From: Mesorhizobium sp.
GTDB taxonomy: Bacteria; Pseudomonadota; Alphaproteobacteria; Rhizobiales; Rhizobiaceae
Length of the DNA stretch: 64,000 nt
Direction: 5' to 3'
Assembly: GCA_004020645.1 (NCBI GenBank)
Contig: SAQL01000020.1
Location: 1 to 64,000, forward strand
Of the stretch, positions 1 to 8,358 are shown piece by piece. The notes under the pieces are model-generated. The model made no database searches, was not told the origin of the DNA, and saw nothing but the letters and a program-made list of their open reading frames with translations. Each line of letters opens with the position of its first letter. Within the stretch, counting starts at the first letter, position 1. The position numbers and the translations under genes were made by a program.

Positions 1-47
1 TCCTAGGGTCTGCGCCGCGTCGCTTCGCTCCTTGCTTCGCCCTAGGA
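1..47. repeat. Palindromic intergenic repeat
   Basis: The window opens with an inverted repeat whose outer arms are TCCTAGGG and CCCTAGGA, enclosing a GC-rich core. It looks like a dispersed rhizobial palindrome and could also act as a transcription terminator. It may continue to the left of the window, so its full extent is unknown. Positions 48-216 show no gene that I can support. Confidence 0.5.
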
Positions 48-216
48 TGACGAAGCGAAGGGAAGTTTCGGGCTAATCTCCAAGTTTCCGTTCCACTGAA
101 CGAAATGATTGACGTTCGCTGCCGATCGCCGATCTGTCAAAATCACTGTGTCGAGAACTAGATCTTGCGTGGGGGCAATTCCACCGCGTCAACGGTGCAC
201 ACCGTCGGCACCTGCG

Positions 217-765
217 TCACTGCAGGTTGGTGTGGCGCTGCAACATCAGTCTGTGCGCGTCGGCTATCTGCTGCGCCAGGCCGAGCACAACGCTGTCGAG
301 CAGGATGAGGCAGGATTGCTCGAACAGGCTGCCGCCAAACTGTTTCGATTCCTCGACAGGGACATGCAGCGTGACGTCGGCAATGCCGGCCAGGGTCCCG
401 GCCGGCCTGTGCGTCAGCGTAACGACCTTGGCGCCCTCCGCCTTGGCGATGCGGGCAAAGCCTGTGCTGACCGGCGTTTCCCCGGAGCCGGAGACGATCA
501 GCAGTGCATCGTCCCTGCGGATCGATGGCGCCGATGCCTCACCGACGAAATGCACCGCTCGGCCAAGATGCATGAAGCGCATCGCACCCATTTGCGCGAC
601 AAGGCCTGAGCGTCCCTGCCCGGAAAAGAACCATCGCTGGTGGGGGTCATCGAACGCTTGCACCAGCCCTGCAAAGGCGTCGGCGTCGATCCGGCCAAGA
701 ACGTCGGTTATCTCCTGTCCCACGGCCAGCCACGGCCTGGATTGGGCAATCTGTCGCGAATCCAT
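217..765 (-). CDS. hxlB: 6-phospho-3-hexuloisomerase (PHI), SIS domain
   Basis: A 182-residue single-domain SIS protein. It should isomerise D-arabino-3-hexulose 6-phosphate to fructose 6-phosphate, the second step of the ribulose monophosphate (RuMP) formaldehyde pathway. Visible SIS motifs are GQGRSGLVAQMGAMR (about residues 49-63) and VSGSGETP (about 91-98). The length matches known PHI proteins. The ATG start has a GAAAGAGG ribosome site just upstream and lies inside the end of the upstream hexulose-phosphate synthase gene, a 58-bp overlap that implies translational coupling. Pairing with HPS supports PHI over other SIS isomerases, but substrate specificity is inferred. Confidence 0.85.
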   Translation of the reverse strand: MDSRQIAQSRPWLAVGQEITDVLGRIDADAFAGLVQAFDDPHQRWFFSGQGRSGLVAQMGAMRFMHLGRAVHFVGEASAPSIRRDDALLIVSGSGETPVSTGFARIAKAEGAKVVTLTHRPAGTLAGIADVTLHVPVEESKQFGGSLFEQSCLILLDSVVLGLAQQIADAHRLMLQRHTNLQ

Positions 766-1367
766 CGGGCTACCTCTTTCGGACTTGCGGATTCTGTGAT
801 GGCGCTGCCCACCACCAGGATTTCAGGCTCGACTGCGATCACCGCTTCCAGCGTGTCGGGGCCGATCCCGCCGGCGAGCGAAACCAGAAAGCCGCGATCA
901 TGCATCTTTCTCACGGCGTCGATATGTGACGTGGAGGTGTTGCCCGCCAGCCGCGCATCGGTTGGCGAATGGACCGCGATGTAGCCGAAGCTTTCGGGGA
1001 AGACAGCATTCAAGGGAAGCAATTCTGCCTTGCCCGCCTCGGTGATGGTGTCGACGATGACCGTCGCGCCGAAGGCGGCGGCACGTCTTCCCACCGTCTC
1101 ATGCGTAGCGGACGAAGCACACGACAGCACCGTCATGAATGCGGCACCGGCGCCGAATACCATATCAGCCTCAAGCTGGCCGCCGTCGACGGTTTTGGTA
1201 TCGGCCAGCACCATGACTTCAGGGCAGAGCTCGCGCGCCGTGGCGATGGCGGAAAGGCCAAGGCGTTTTAGCAACGGCGTGCCGATCTCGATAATGTCGG
1301 CGAACGCCTTCATCTGCGGGAGCAGGGCCAGGTGTTCAGGCTTGTCGAAGGCGACTTGGAGGAGCAA
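708..1367 (-). CDS. hxlA: 3-hexulose-6-phosphate synthase (HPS), OMPDC family
   Basis: A 219-residue TIM-barrel of the orotidine-phosphate-decarboxylase superfamily. HPS condenses formaldehyde with ribulose 5-phosphate, or cleaves hexulose 6-phosphate in reverse. Motifs are LQVAFD at the N-terminus, DIIEIGTPLLK, the signature LADTKTVDGGQLEAD, and VSLAGGIGPDTL near the phosphate site. It lacks the HRSRD signature of 3-keto-L-gulonate-6-phosphate decarboxylases, so HPS is the better call. I choose the TTG at 1367, preceded by GAGAG, because homology begins there; the same frame runs open much further upstream (to 2015) across the divergent isomerase gene. Divergent from the gene at 1596. Confidence 0.85.
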   Translation of the reverse strand: MLLQVAFDKPEHLALLPQMKAFADIIEIGTPLLKRLGLSAIATARELCPEVMVLADTKTVDGGQLEADMVFGAGAAFMTVLSCASSATHETVGRRAAAFGATVIVDTITEAGKAELLPLNAVFPESFGYIAVHSPTDARLAGNTSTSHIDAVRKMHDRGFLVSLAGGIGPDTLEAVIAVEPEILVVGSAITESASPKEVARWIRDRLPNPGRGWPWDRR

Positions 1368-1595
1368 GGCGGTTCTCTCGGATTGCTTAAGACAGCGGAT
1401 GCGGCATGACGATAACGGCCAACCTACTGTCGTGTGCTTCGTAGTCGAAAATCTGCCATAATCCAGCAAGCTCCAGGCTGGTCTGCATAGGGAGAGCAAA
1501 TCGTACCCTGCAAAGCAAGTGTGGTTATTGTTGAAAGCAGAGGTGCGGGCCAGATCAGCGCCGATGCCCCCGGCGATGCAATATGAGGCAGTCCT
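1368..1595. promoter_or_regulatory. Divergent intergenic region between hxlA and the cupin isomerase
   Basis: This 228-bp gap must hold the promoters for both arms of the sugar-phosphate cluster. A short CCAGC/GCTGG inverted repeat is visible in the middle. I could not identify a convincing operator or -35/-10 pair. No regulator gene for the cluster lies inside the window, so it is probably encoded outside. Confidence 0.4.
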
Positions 1596-2237
1596 TTGAC
1601 GAGATTGTTTGAGCCGATTGGATGCAAGGTCGATCTGTCGACCGGTGCGATGGCAAATGCAACCGGCAGCTACCAGAAGCGCTTCCGCGATCTGGACGGG
1701 CTCTATGCCGACGCCGCGGCGTTCGAAGCCATGCGCGCGGCGTGGGGCGAGCGCATCGTCTACGAGGTGTCCGAGTTCCGGCCGACCGAGCAGTCGGGCG
1801 ACCTGATTTTCGGCGTCACGCGCATGGCGCCCGGCAAAGTCGGCGACGAGTATTTCATGACGCGCGGTCATATCCACAACCAGGCCGACCGGCCTGAGAT
1901 CTACTATGGCCAGAAAGGCCACGGTCTGATGCTGATGGGATCGCCGGAGGGCGAGGTTCGCATCGTGCCGATCGACGCGCAGACCGTCTGTTACGTTCCG
2001 CCGTTCTGGATCCACCGCTCGATCAATGTCGGAGACGACGATCTGGTGATGCTGTTCTGCTACCCCGCCGATTCAGGGCAGGACTACGAGATCATCGCGA
2101 GATCGGGAGGCATGCGCTCGCGCGTGGTCGCCGGCGATGGAGGCTGGAGGCAAGTCGACAACCCGGATTGGCGACCGCGTGACGCAAAGCTGATCTCCGC
2201 CCTCTATGGGCAACGATCCGGCACGGTGCCGGGATGA
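1596..2237 (+). CDS. Cupin-type (archaeal-like) glucose-6-phosphate isomerase
   Basis: A 213-residue cupin protein resembling archaeal phosphoglucose isomerases, which interconvert glucose 6-phosphate and fructose 6-phosphate with a bound divalent metal. The metal motif is visible as GHIHNQADRPEIYYGQKGHG (about residues 90-109), followed by a second cupin strand with PPFWIHRSINVGDDDLVMLF. The TTG start has GAGGCAG upstream and no better in-frame ATG precedes the conserved region. It leads a plus-strand operon, divergent from hxlAB. Fructose 6-phosphate is the product of PHI, so the enzyme fits the same pathway. A related sugar-phosphate cupin isomerase cannot be excluded. Confidence 0.8.
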   Translation: MTRLFEPIGCKVDLSTGAMANATGSYQKRFRDLDGLYADAAAFEAMRAAWGERIVYEVSEFRPTEQSGDLIFGVTRMAPGKVGDEYFMTRGHIHNQADRPEIYYGQKGHGLMLMGSPEGEVRIVPIDAQTVCYVPPFWIHRSINVGDDDLVMLFCYPADSGQDYEIIARSGGMRSRVVAGDGGWRQVDNPDWRPRDAKLISALYGQRSGTVPG

Positions 2238-2310
2238 AGGCTCGCTTCGAGATCGCTGCTTCACGTCGCAGTGCTGCACTGCGCACGGAGAAAATCCGGG
2301 AGAATGGCGA

Positions 2311-3264
2311 ATGAGCCGCTATCGGCCGGCCACCCAGCCGACATTCTATTTTATCGGCGTCACGACGACGCGCAGTTCGATCATGCGGGTTTTCCCCGCA
2401 TGGGCGCGCCACCTCGGGCTGAAGGATGCGGTTCTCACCGGCATCGACTTTCCGATCCATGCCGCTCCGGAGGCCTACCGTGAGGTCGTCTCCTTCATAA
2501 AATCCGACCCGCTGTCGCTTGGCGCGCTCGTCACCACGCACAAGATCGATCTTTTCAACGCAGCGCGCGACCTGTTCGACCTGATCGACCCGCACGCGCG
2601 CCTGATGCACGAGACCAGCTGCCTGTCGAAGCGGGGCGGCAAGCTCATCTGTCATGCCAAGGATCCGATCTCTTCCGGCCTTGCGATAGACGGCTTCATT
2701 CCGGCGGGATATTTTGCGGACACCGGCGCCGAAGTCCTGTCGATGGGCGCCGGCGGATCGACGATAGCAATCACCTGGCACCTGATGCGCAAGGAGCGTG
2801 GCGCCGATTTGCCTTCGCGCATCACTGTCACAGACCGTTCGCAGCCGCGTCTCGATGAAATCGAGCGCATCCACAGAGACATGATGTCGAAGGTCGAGAT
2901 CGAGTATGTCCTGGCAGACAGACCCGAGATCAATGATGAGGCGTTGGCGGCGCTGAAATCAGGCTCGCTGGTGATCAACGCGACCGGACTTGGCAAGGAC
3001 GCGCCAGGCTCGCCGATCACCGATGACGCCGTATTCCCCAGGCGCGGCATCGCCTGGGATCTCAATTATCGCGGCGACCTGATCTTCCTCGATCAGGCAA
3101 GGCGGCAGCAGGCCCGACAGCAGTTGCAGATCGAGGACGGTTGGACGTATTTCCTGCATGGCTGGACGCAGGTGATCGCAGAGGTCTTCGACATAGCGAT
3201 TCCGGTGTCGGGGCCGGATTTCGACGACATGTCGCGCATCGCCATCGAAGCGGCGAAAGGCTGA
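2311..3264 (+). CDS. Shikimate/quinate dehydrogenase-family oxidoreductase, substrate unknown
   Basis: A 317-residue protein with the two-domain shikimate dehydrogenase architecture. The N-terminal substrate domain keeps the catalytic-lysine motif as VTTHK (family VTxPHK) and an acidic residue in KDPISSG. The C-terminal Rossmann domain carries SMGAGGSTIA. It is longer than housekeeping AroE (about 270-280 residues), and the NTDG substrate motif is replaced. Sitting between a phosphoglucose isomerase and an FGGY kinase, it more likely oxidises a polyol, cyclitol or sugar lactone than shikimate. The ATG follows GGGAGAATGGCGA. Family assignment is firm; the substrate is unknown. Confidence 0.7.
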   Translation: MSRYRPATQPTFYFIGVTTTRSSIMRVFPAWARHLGLKDAVLTGIDFPIHAAPEAYREVVSFIKSDPLSLGALVTTHKIDLFNAARDLFDLIDPHARLMHETSCLSKRGGKLICHAKDPISSGLAIDGFIPAGYFADTGAEVLSMGAGGSTIAITWHLMRKERGADLPSRITVTDRSQPRLDEIERIHRDMMSKVEIEYVLADRPEINDEALAALKSGSLVINATGLGKDAPGSPITDDAVFPRRGIAWDLNYRGDLIFLDQARRQQARQQLQIEDGWTYFLHGWTQVIAEVFDIAIPVSGPDFDDMSRIAIEAAKG

Positions 3265-3352
3265 TGCCGTGGGACGCATTCTCGTCACGCCGCGCTCGCT
3301 CTGACCAATAGACAGAGGGTCACATGTTTGCCCATCTCAGGACTCTCCCGAA

Positions 3353-4876
3353 ATGAACGGCGAGCTTTTCCTAGCCATCGATGTCGGCACCGGCAGCGTC
3401 CGCGCCGCACTGATCGATGTCACCGGCAATATCCTCGAACTTGCGTCGCGAGAGCACGACCAGATCGTGCCGGAATTCGGCTGGGCCGAACAGCGGCCGG
3501 CCGACTGGTGGGAGGGTGCGCGAGCGAGCGTCAAGACGGTGCTGGACCGCGTCGATGGCGCCCGCGAACACATCTCCGCCATCTGCGTCTGCGGGCAGAT
3601 GCACGGGCTGGTCCTGCTCGACGCGCACGGAGCGCTGACTCGCGACACAGCACCGCTCTGGAACGACAAGCGCACCATCGATCTCGTCCGTCACTTCGAG
3701 GAAGCGAACGAGCCGGACAGCTACCTGCCCGAAAGCGGCAACACGCCGACCCCCGCATGGCCGGGTTTCAAGCTGCAATGGGTCCGAGACAACGATCCCG
3801 CCGCATACGCCCGCAGCGCAGTCGCCATCATGCCGAAGGATTACATCAACTACCGGCTGACCGGCGAGATTGCTATGGATACAGGCGATGCGTCCTGCAG
3901 CTTCCTGATGAACCCAGAGCGGCTCGACTGGTCGCCGGTGATGATCGAGCGCATGGGTCTGGACGCCGCCAAGCTGCCGCCGATCCGCAACCCGCTCGAT
4001 GTCGTCGGCCACGTCACCGAACAGGCTGCGCGCGACACCGGCCTGCGATCTGGAACCCCCGTGCTTGTCGGCGGCGCCGACTATCCCGTGGCACTGCTCG
4101 GCTCGGGCGCCTGTCGCCCGGGAATGGGTTCCGACAGCACCGGCACGGGCGCCATCATCACGGTGATCGCGGAGAGGCCGCTGCTTGACCCGGAAATCTC
4201 AAACGTTGCGACGATCGAAGGCAACTGGGCGCAATTCGTGCTGCTGGAGACCGGCGGCGACGGCATGCGCTGGGCACGCCGCGCCTTTCACGACAATGCG
4301 CTGTCCTATGACGAGATCGTCGCCCGCGCCGCCGAAGCGCCCGCCGGTTGCGACGCACTGCTCTTCATGCCCTTTCTCACCGGCGAGCGCCTGGGGCGCC
4401 ACCGCAACGCCCGCGCACAGTTCTTCGGATTGGGCGCCGCGCATGGCATGGAGCATCTGCATCGCTCGATCCTGGAAGGCATCGCCTTTGCCATGACGCG
4501 CCACATCCGCATCATGGAACAGGCGTCGAATAAGCCGCTGGAGCGCGTCATCGCCGCCGGCGGCGGGGCGCGCGCCGAACTCTGGCTGAAGATCAAGGCA
4601 AGCGCCTTCAACATTCCGATCCTGGTCCCGCGGGAGCCCGAATGCGGCATTGTCGGCTGTGCCGCGATGGCCGCGACGGCGACGGGCCGCTTCCCGCGCG
4701 TCGAACAGGCGGCCGAGCGCTTCGTGAGCTACGGCGCCGAAATCCTGCCGGACCCCAGATGGGCCGAGACTTACAGGCGCACCCAACCCGTTTTCGACAA
4801 GCTCTACTATCACAGCCATGCGCTCTACGACGACATCGACACGCTGGCGGCGGCGACGCGGCCGACGCAGCCGTGA
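3353..4876 (+). CDS. FGGY-family carbohydrate kinase (xylulokinase-like)
   Basis: A 507-residue FGGY sugar kinase. The N-terminal ATPase lobe starts AIDVGTGSVRAALID, APLWNDKRT marks the conserved tryptophan region, and GGADYPVALLGSGA contains the likely catalytic aspartate. The C-terminal lobe has the phosphate-2 glycine cluster VIAAGGGARAELW. Full length for xylulokinase, ribulokinase and related kinases. An 88-bp gap separates it from the dehydrogenase-like gene. With HPS/PHI nearby it could phosphorylate a free ketose that then enters hexulose- or pentulose-phosphate metabolism. Sequence alone does not tell xylulose from ribulose, allulose or another ketose. Confidence 0.8.
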   Translation: MNGELFLAIDVGTGSVRAALIDVTGNILELASREHDQIVPEFGWAEQRPADWWEGARASVKTVLDRVDGAREHISAICVCGQMHGLVLLDAHGALTRDTAPLWNDKRTIDLVRHFEEANEPDSYLPESGNTPTPAWPGFKLQWVRDNDPAAYARSAVAIMPKDYINYRLTGEIAMDTGDASCSFLMNPERLDWSPVMIERMGLDAAKLPPIRNPLDVVGHVTEQAARDTGLRSGTPVLVGGADYPVALLGSGACRPGMGSDSTGTGAIITVIAERPLLDPEISNVATIEGNWAQFVLLETGGDGMRWARRAFHDNALSYDEIVARAAEAPAGCDALLFMPFLTGERLGRHRNARAQFFGLGAAHGMEHLHRSILEGIAFAMTRHIRIMEQASNKPLERVIAAGGGARAELWLKIKASAFNIPILVPREPECGIVGCAAMAATATGRFPRVEQAAERFVSYGAEILPDPRWAETYRRTQPVFDKLYYHSHALYDDIDTLAAATRPTQP

Positions 4877-4934
4877 CGTCTGCGATCGGCCCGGCGATCG
4901 TGCAGGGTTTGCGCCCATCGGGAGGCTCGGTCCT

Positions 4935-5037
4935 AAAGCGCGTCGCGTTTGACCGGTCTCACGCGACGCGCTTTAGGTTGTTGTTTTATGCATGTCGTTA
5001 TCGCAAAACCGTTGCACACTTTTGCGCGACATGCATT
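4935..5037. repeat. Two-hairpin palindromic repeat, copy 1 (downstream of aioA)
   Basis: About 103 bp built from two palindromes. The first has AAAGCGCGTCGCG pairing with CGCGACGCGCTTT. The second has ATGCATGTCG pairing with CGACATGCAT around a conserved core. A second copy in the same orientation lies at 8359-8460, so the two bracket aioBA. The structure suggests a non-autonomous MITE-like element, and the first hairpin may also terminate transcripts. The rest of the gap (4877-5131) shows no gene. Confidence 0.8.
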
Positions 5038-5131
5038 AGCGCCCGGCAGTTCCGAGGAGAGCTCGAGGCCGCCGCTGCCTCATGGCGTCGGTCGGCGGCC
5101 TCGACAGCCAGTTGCGGGTGAGAGGGCCGCC

Positions 5132-7741
5132 TCAGACGGCCTGATACTCCTGCGACTTGAACGACAGGTGCTTCACGCCTTCCGGCGCATCCGAGATCTT
5201 CCGGATGTTCGCCCAGGTCTGCTTGTAGTTCGGAATGATGAACTCGTTCACACCTGGCGACACGACGTTGCCCTGCACCCCAGTGGGAAACGCGAACAGC
5301 ATGAATGTCTCTTTCCGTTTTGCCGTGGGTGTCGGATACACGGCCGCCTGGGTCGCGCCGTTGTCATTGTAGACTTCAACCAAATCCCCCTGGTTCAGCG
5401 ATAGTTCTGCCATGTCGGCAGGATTCATCTCGATGAAGGGATAGGGCCAGCGGTCCATGACCAGCTCGTTCTGCTGGTCAAGGTAGGCACTCTGCCAGAC
5501 GTGGTTGGTGCGGCCATTGTTGATGAGGAAGCTGAACTTGTCCTTCTCCTCCTGCTTGCCAGCAGCTTGGAGGCCCCTCCACTGCGTCTCGGCAAAAACG
5601 GCCTTGCCGTCCTCCTTGTTAAATTTGCCGTCGGCGTAAAGGCGCTTGGTTCCAATGATGCGCTCGGTCCCGGCAGCCGGTTCGGGGGGCGATCCCGCAT
5701 TGGTCGGCGCTGCCTTCTGCACAGGCTCCTTGCCGCGCGCACCCTCGATGGCCGGGCCGCCGAGAACCTCACCGGGTTCACCCGTCGAAGTTCCAGCTGC
5801 CAGCGGCTCGGTCTCCCCAAGGCCGGTTGCCGGCTCCTGGAAACCGTTGGTTCCCATCGCGCGCAGCCGGGCGTAGGTGACGAATTCTCCCCCCTTTTCG
5901 TGCTGGTGGTAGCCGTCCATGAAGGCGTCTTCTTCGGTCTGCCAGTCGAATCCCTTGAACTGGTCCGCGACGGCGTTGTCGCCCGCTTCGCGGAAAACCC
6001 GTTCCAGGTGGTTGGCCAGGCGCGCGGCGATCAGACAGTCGGGCATCGACTGACCGGGCGGGTCCATGTAGCGCTCCGTCAGCCGCATGCGCCGTTCGCC
6101 GTTCATCGAGGTGAGGTTCATCTCGCCGGATGTCGCGGCAGGCAGCCAGACATGGCTCGCCTGACCGATCTTGGTCGGTATGATGTCGACATCGACCGAG
6201 AACAGGCCGCCTTTACCAACCGCACCGACAATCGCATCGACAGTCGCCTGCCGGTCGCCGTAGGGGACGGAGGACATGGCGTCCTTCACCATATCGGTGC
6301 GCTCCTTGTACCGGCGCTTGAACTGGTGTGCGTTGAGCGTGGTCTTGTAGTGATCGCATCCCCAGATGTGATGTACGCCACCCTTGCCCTCGATCAGCAA
6401 TTGGTCGACGTAAGCCGCTGGTCGACCGACATGAGCGTCCGACGGCCGGGAATAGCCCTCCTGGTGGCCGCCCAAGCGGACACAGCCGCCACCGGGGCGG
6501 CCAATGTTTCCGGTCGCCAGCGCGAGGTTCACGAGCGAGCCATTGGTTCGGTAGTTGTCGTTGCCCCAGATCAGGCCTTTTTCGTAGGCGAACATGGTGC
6601 GTCGACGCTTGCCGTCTTTCGGCTCGGCGATCCAGGCCGCCGCCTGCTTGATCTGGTCGACGGTGAGGCCGGTGATCTCCGCGGCTTGTTCCAGCGTCGT
6701 CCGGTTGGCGGCCAGCGCCTTGTCGAAGCCATTGGTTGACGCCGCGATGAAATCCTTGTCCGTCCAGCCCTGATCGGCGATGTGGGTCACCAGGGCGTTG
6801 AACAGCGCCAGATCCGTACCGGAGTTGATCGCCAAGTGCAGGACGCGCTCCTTGCCCGCCTCGACTTCGCACGCGTTCACGGTCACCGTTCGCCGCGGAT
6901 CGACGATGATGACGCGAACTGGCTCGTGCGGCTCGCCCGGCAACTCCTTGTTCTTCTTTTCCGTGGAGGTCCCGCGCAGGTTCGGAATCCAATGGTTCAG
7001 GAAATAGTTTGTCTGCGTCTCCAGGGGATTTGCGCCGACCACCATGATCGTGTCGGCAAGCTCCGCATCCTCATAGCAGTTATTGAGTTCGCCGACGCCC
7101 ATGTCACGTGTGGCGTGGACCTCGGAATTGTAGGCCGGACGGTTATGGATCCGGATGTTCTTGACCTTCATAGCGCCGAAATAGAGCTTCCCCGTACCCC
7201 AGGTGTTCTCGTAACCGCCCCCGGCGCCGCCGTGGTCGAAGGCCGAGACGAATACGCCGTCGTCGCCCTGTTCCTTAATCACTGCCGCAGTGACGCGGGC
7301 CACCAAGTCCAGCGCGTCGTCCCAGGAGGTCGGCTGCATCTGGCCGTAGCGCCAAACCATGGGGTCGGTCAGGCGCTGAAGCTGCGTGTTGCGTTGCCGA
7401 CTGAAGCTCATTTCGGCCATGCGGGCGCCGCGGATCGAGCCGAGCCCGGAATTCACGACGCAGTCTCTGTCCGGTTTTATGACGATATGGACGTCTTTGC
7501 CGTCCTGCTTGACGATGTTGTACATCGAGGGGGAATACCAGGCTGGCGTCTCCGCCTCCTGCTGCTGGGACAGGTCCACGCCAAAGACGTTTTGGTCGGG
7601 CGCTGTGCCGCCCTGGTGATTCGTGTCCCAGCTATAGGCGTGATAGCCGCAGCCGACGATGCAGTAGTGGCAGACGACGTTGTGAACCTTCGCGTCCGCC
7701 GGGATAATCGGCAGGCGGCCGATTTGACGTTTGTAGGCCAT
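5132..7741 (-). CDS. aioA: Arsenite oxidase large subunit, molybdopterin protein AioA
   Basis: An 869-residue catalytic subunit of arsenite oxidase (DMSO reductase family), which oxidises arsenite to arsenate at a bis-pterin Mo centre and passes electrons through a 3Fe-4S cluster to AioB. The cluster motif is CHYCIVGC (Cys24, Cys27, Cys31). Family blocks include FDHGGAGGGYENTWGTGK, NRPAYNSEVHATRD, ANPLETQTNYF and NNGRTNHVWQSAY. It has no signal peptide, as expected for export piggy-backed on Tat-exported AioB. It is longer than the AioA proteins I recall (about 825-845 residues) because of a Pro/Gly/Ala-rich stretch at about residues 640-692. It follows aioB after 12 bp. Confidence 0.97.
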   Translation of the reverse strand: MAYKRQIGRLPIIPADAKVHNVVCHYCIVGCGYHAYSWDTNHQGGTAPDQNVFGVDLSQQQEAETPAWYSPSMYNIVKQDGKDVHIVIKPDRDCVVNSGLGSIRGARMAEMSFSRQRNTQLQRLTDPMVWRYGQMQPTSWDDALDLVARVTAAVIKEQGDDGVFVSAFDHGGAGGGYENTWGTGKLYFGAMKVKNIRIHNRPAYNSEVHATRDMGVGELNNCYEDAELADTIMVVGANPLETQTNYFLNHWIPNLRGTSTEKKNKELPGEPHEPVRVIIVDPRRTVTVNACEVEAGKERVLHLAINSGTDLALFNALVTHIADQGWTDKDFIAASTNGFDKALAANRTTLEQAAEITGLTVDQIKQAAAWIAEPKDGKRRRTMFAYEKGLIWGNDNYRTNGSLVNLALATGNIGRPGGGCVRLGGHQEGYSRPSDAHVGRPAAYVDQLLIEGKGGVHHIWGCDHYKTTLNAHQFKRRYKERTDMVKDAMSSVPYGDRQATVDAIVGAVGKGGLFSVDVDIIPTKIGQASHVWLPAATSGEMNLTSMNGERRMRLTERYMDPPGQSMPDCLIAARLANHLERVFREAGDNAVADQFKGFDWQTEEDAFMDGYHQHEKGGEFVTYARLRAMGTNGFQEPATGLGETEPLAAGTSTGEPGEVLGGPAIEGARGKEPVQKAAPTNAGSPPEPAAGTERIIGTKRLYADGKFNKEDGKAVFAETQWRGLQAAGKQEEKDKFSFLINNGRTNHVWQSAYLDQQNELVMDRWPYPFIEMNPADMAELSLNQGDLVEVYNDNGATQAAVYPTPTAKRKETFMLFAFPTGVQGNVVSPGVNEFIIPNYKQTWANIRKISDAPEGVKHLSFKSQEYQAV

Positions 7742-7753
7742 GACAGGTCTCCT

Positions 7754-8281
7754 CTAGAGCACGTTCGACAGGCGGCCGTAGATGAGCTCGTCGAGCCCCT
7801 CCGCGAACACGTCGCCTTTGTCATCCACGCGAAGCAGGTACTGCGGCAGGTTCTGCGTCGCCTGCCCCCAGATTTGCTGGCCTCCCGCCTCGCAGTCGAA
7901 GCGGGAATAATGCCCCGGACAGTTCAGCGTGCGGTCCTCGGCGTTGTAGTTCAGCGGAAAGCCCTTGTGTGGGCAGATGGTGGAGAAGCCGACGATGTCG
8001 CCGTCAGGACCGGCGCCACCTTCCACTTTCATTCCAAGTTTCAGCAGCACACCGGGCGCGTTCTCATCGGGGTAGCCGACATCGAAAGGCTCGTTCGGCT
8101 TCAAATCGGCTATATTGGCCAACTTGTTCGACGGGTATTCGACCAGTGCCAGACCGGGTGCAGCCTTGGTCTGAGCTTGCGCCGGCAGCGCCACTGCTGT
8201 GGCCACGCCGGCGGCGGCGAACGCCCCTCCCCTCAAGAATTGACGGCGGCCGACGTCGACCAGTCTGTTGCAGCGATCCAT
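7754..8281 (-). CDS. aioB: Arsenite oxidase small subunit, Rieske protein AioB
   Basis: A 175-residue Rieske 2Fe-2S subunit. A Tat signal is evident: RRQFLRGG at residues 12-19, a hydrophobic stretch, and likely cleavage after ALPAQAQ. Cluster ligands are Cys103 and His105 (CPHKGF) and Cys121 and His124 (CPGHYS). The positions that form a disulfide in other Rieske proteins are Phe108 and Gly123, the same substitutions known for Rhizobium sp. NT-26 AioB. The ATG at 8281 follows GGGAGGA by 5 nt; the longer open frame to 8335 lacks such a site and would bury the Tat motif. Expressed from the sigma-54 promoter at 8319-8334. Confidence 0.96.
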   Translation of the reverse strand: MDRCNRLVDVGRRQFLRGGAFAAAGVATAVALPAQAQTKAAPGLALVEYPSNKLANIADLKPNEPFDVGYPDENAPGVLLKLGMKVEGGAGPDGDIVGFSTICPHKGFPLNYNAEDRTLNCPGHYSRFDCEAGGQQIWGQATQNLPQYLLRVDDKGDVFAEGLDELIYGRLSNVL

Positions 8282-8318
8282 GCATTCCTCCCATTGGCGA
8301 AATCGTCGCAAGCGGCCT

Positions 8319-8334
8319 TGCAACGCCTGTGCCA
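8319..8334 (-). promoter_or_regulatory. Sigma-54 (-24/-12) promoter of aioBA
   Basis: The minus strand reads TGGCACAGGCGTTGCA, an essentially perfect match to the RpoN consensus TGGCACrnnnnTTGCw with correct GG-GC spacing. It lies about 38 nt upstream of the aioB ATG. The neighbouring regulator AioR has the GAFTGA loop that contacts sigma-54, which strongly supports the call. Confidence 0.9.
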
Positions 8335-8358
8335 ACCGGAGAAGCCGTCGATTTGATT

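Noticed and set aside
1368..2015. N-terminal extension of hxlA up to an ATG at 2015
   Set aside because: The extra 216 codons cross the divergent cupin isomerase gene and have no HPS homology; the TTG at 1367 fits family length and has a ribosome site.
6782..8356. 524-codon open frame antisense to aioA and aioB
   Set aside because: It runs across two well-supported genes and shows no recognisable domain.
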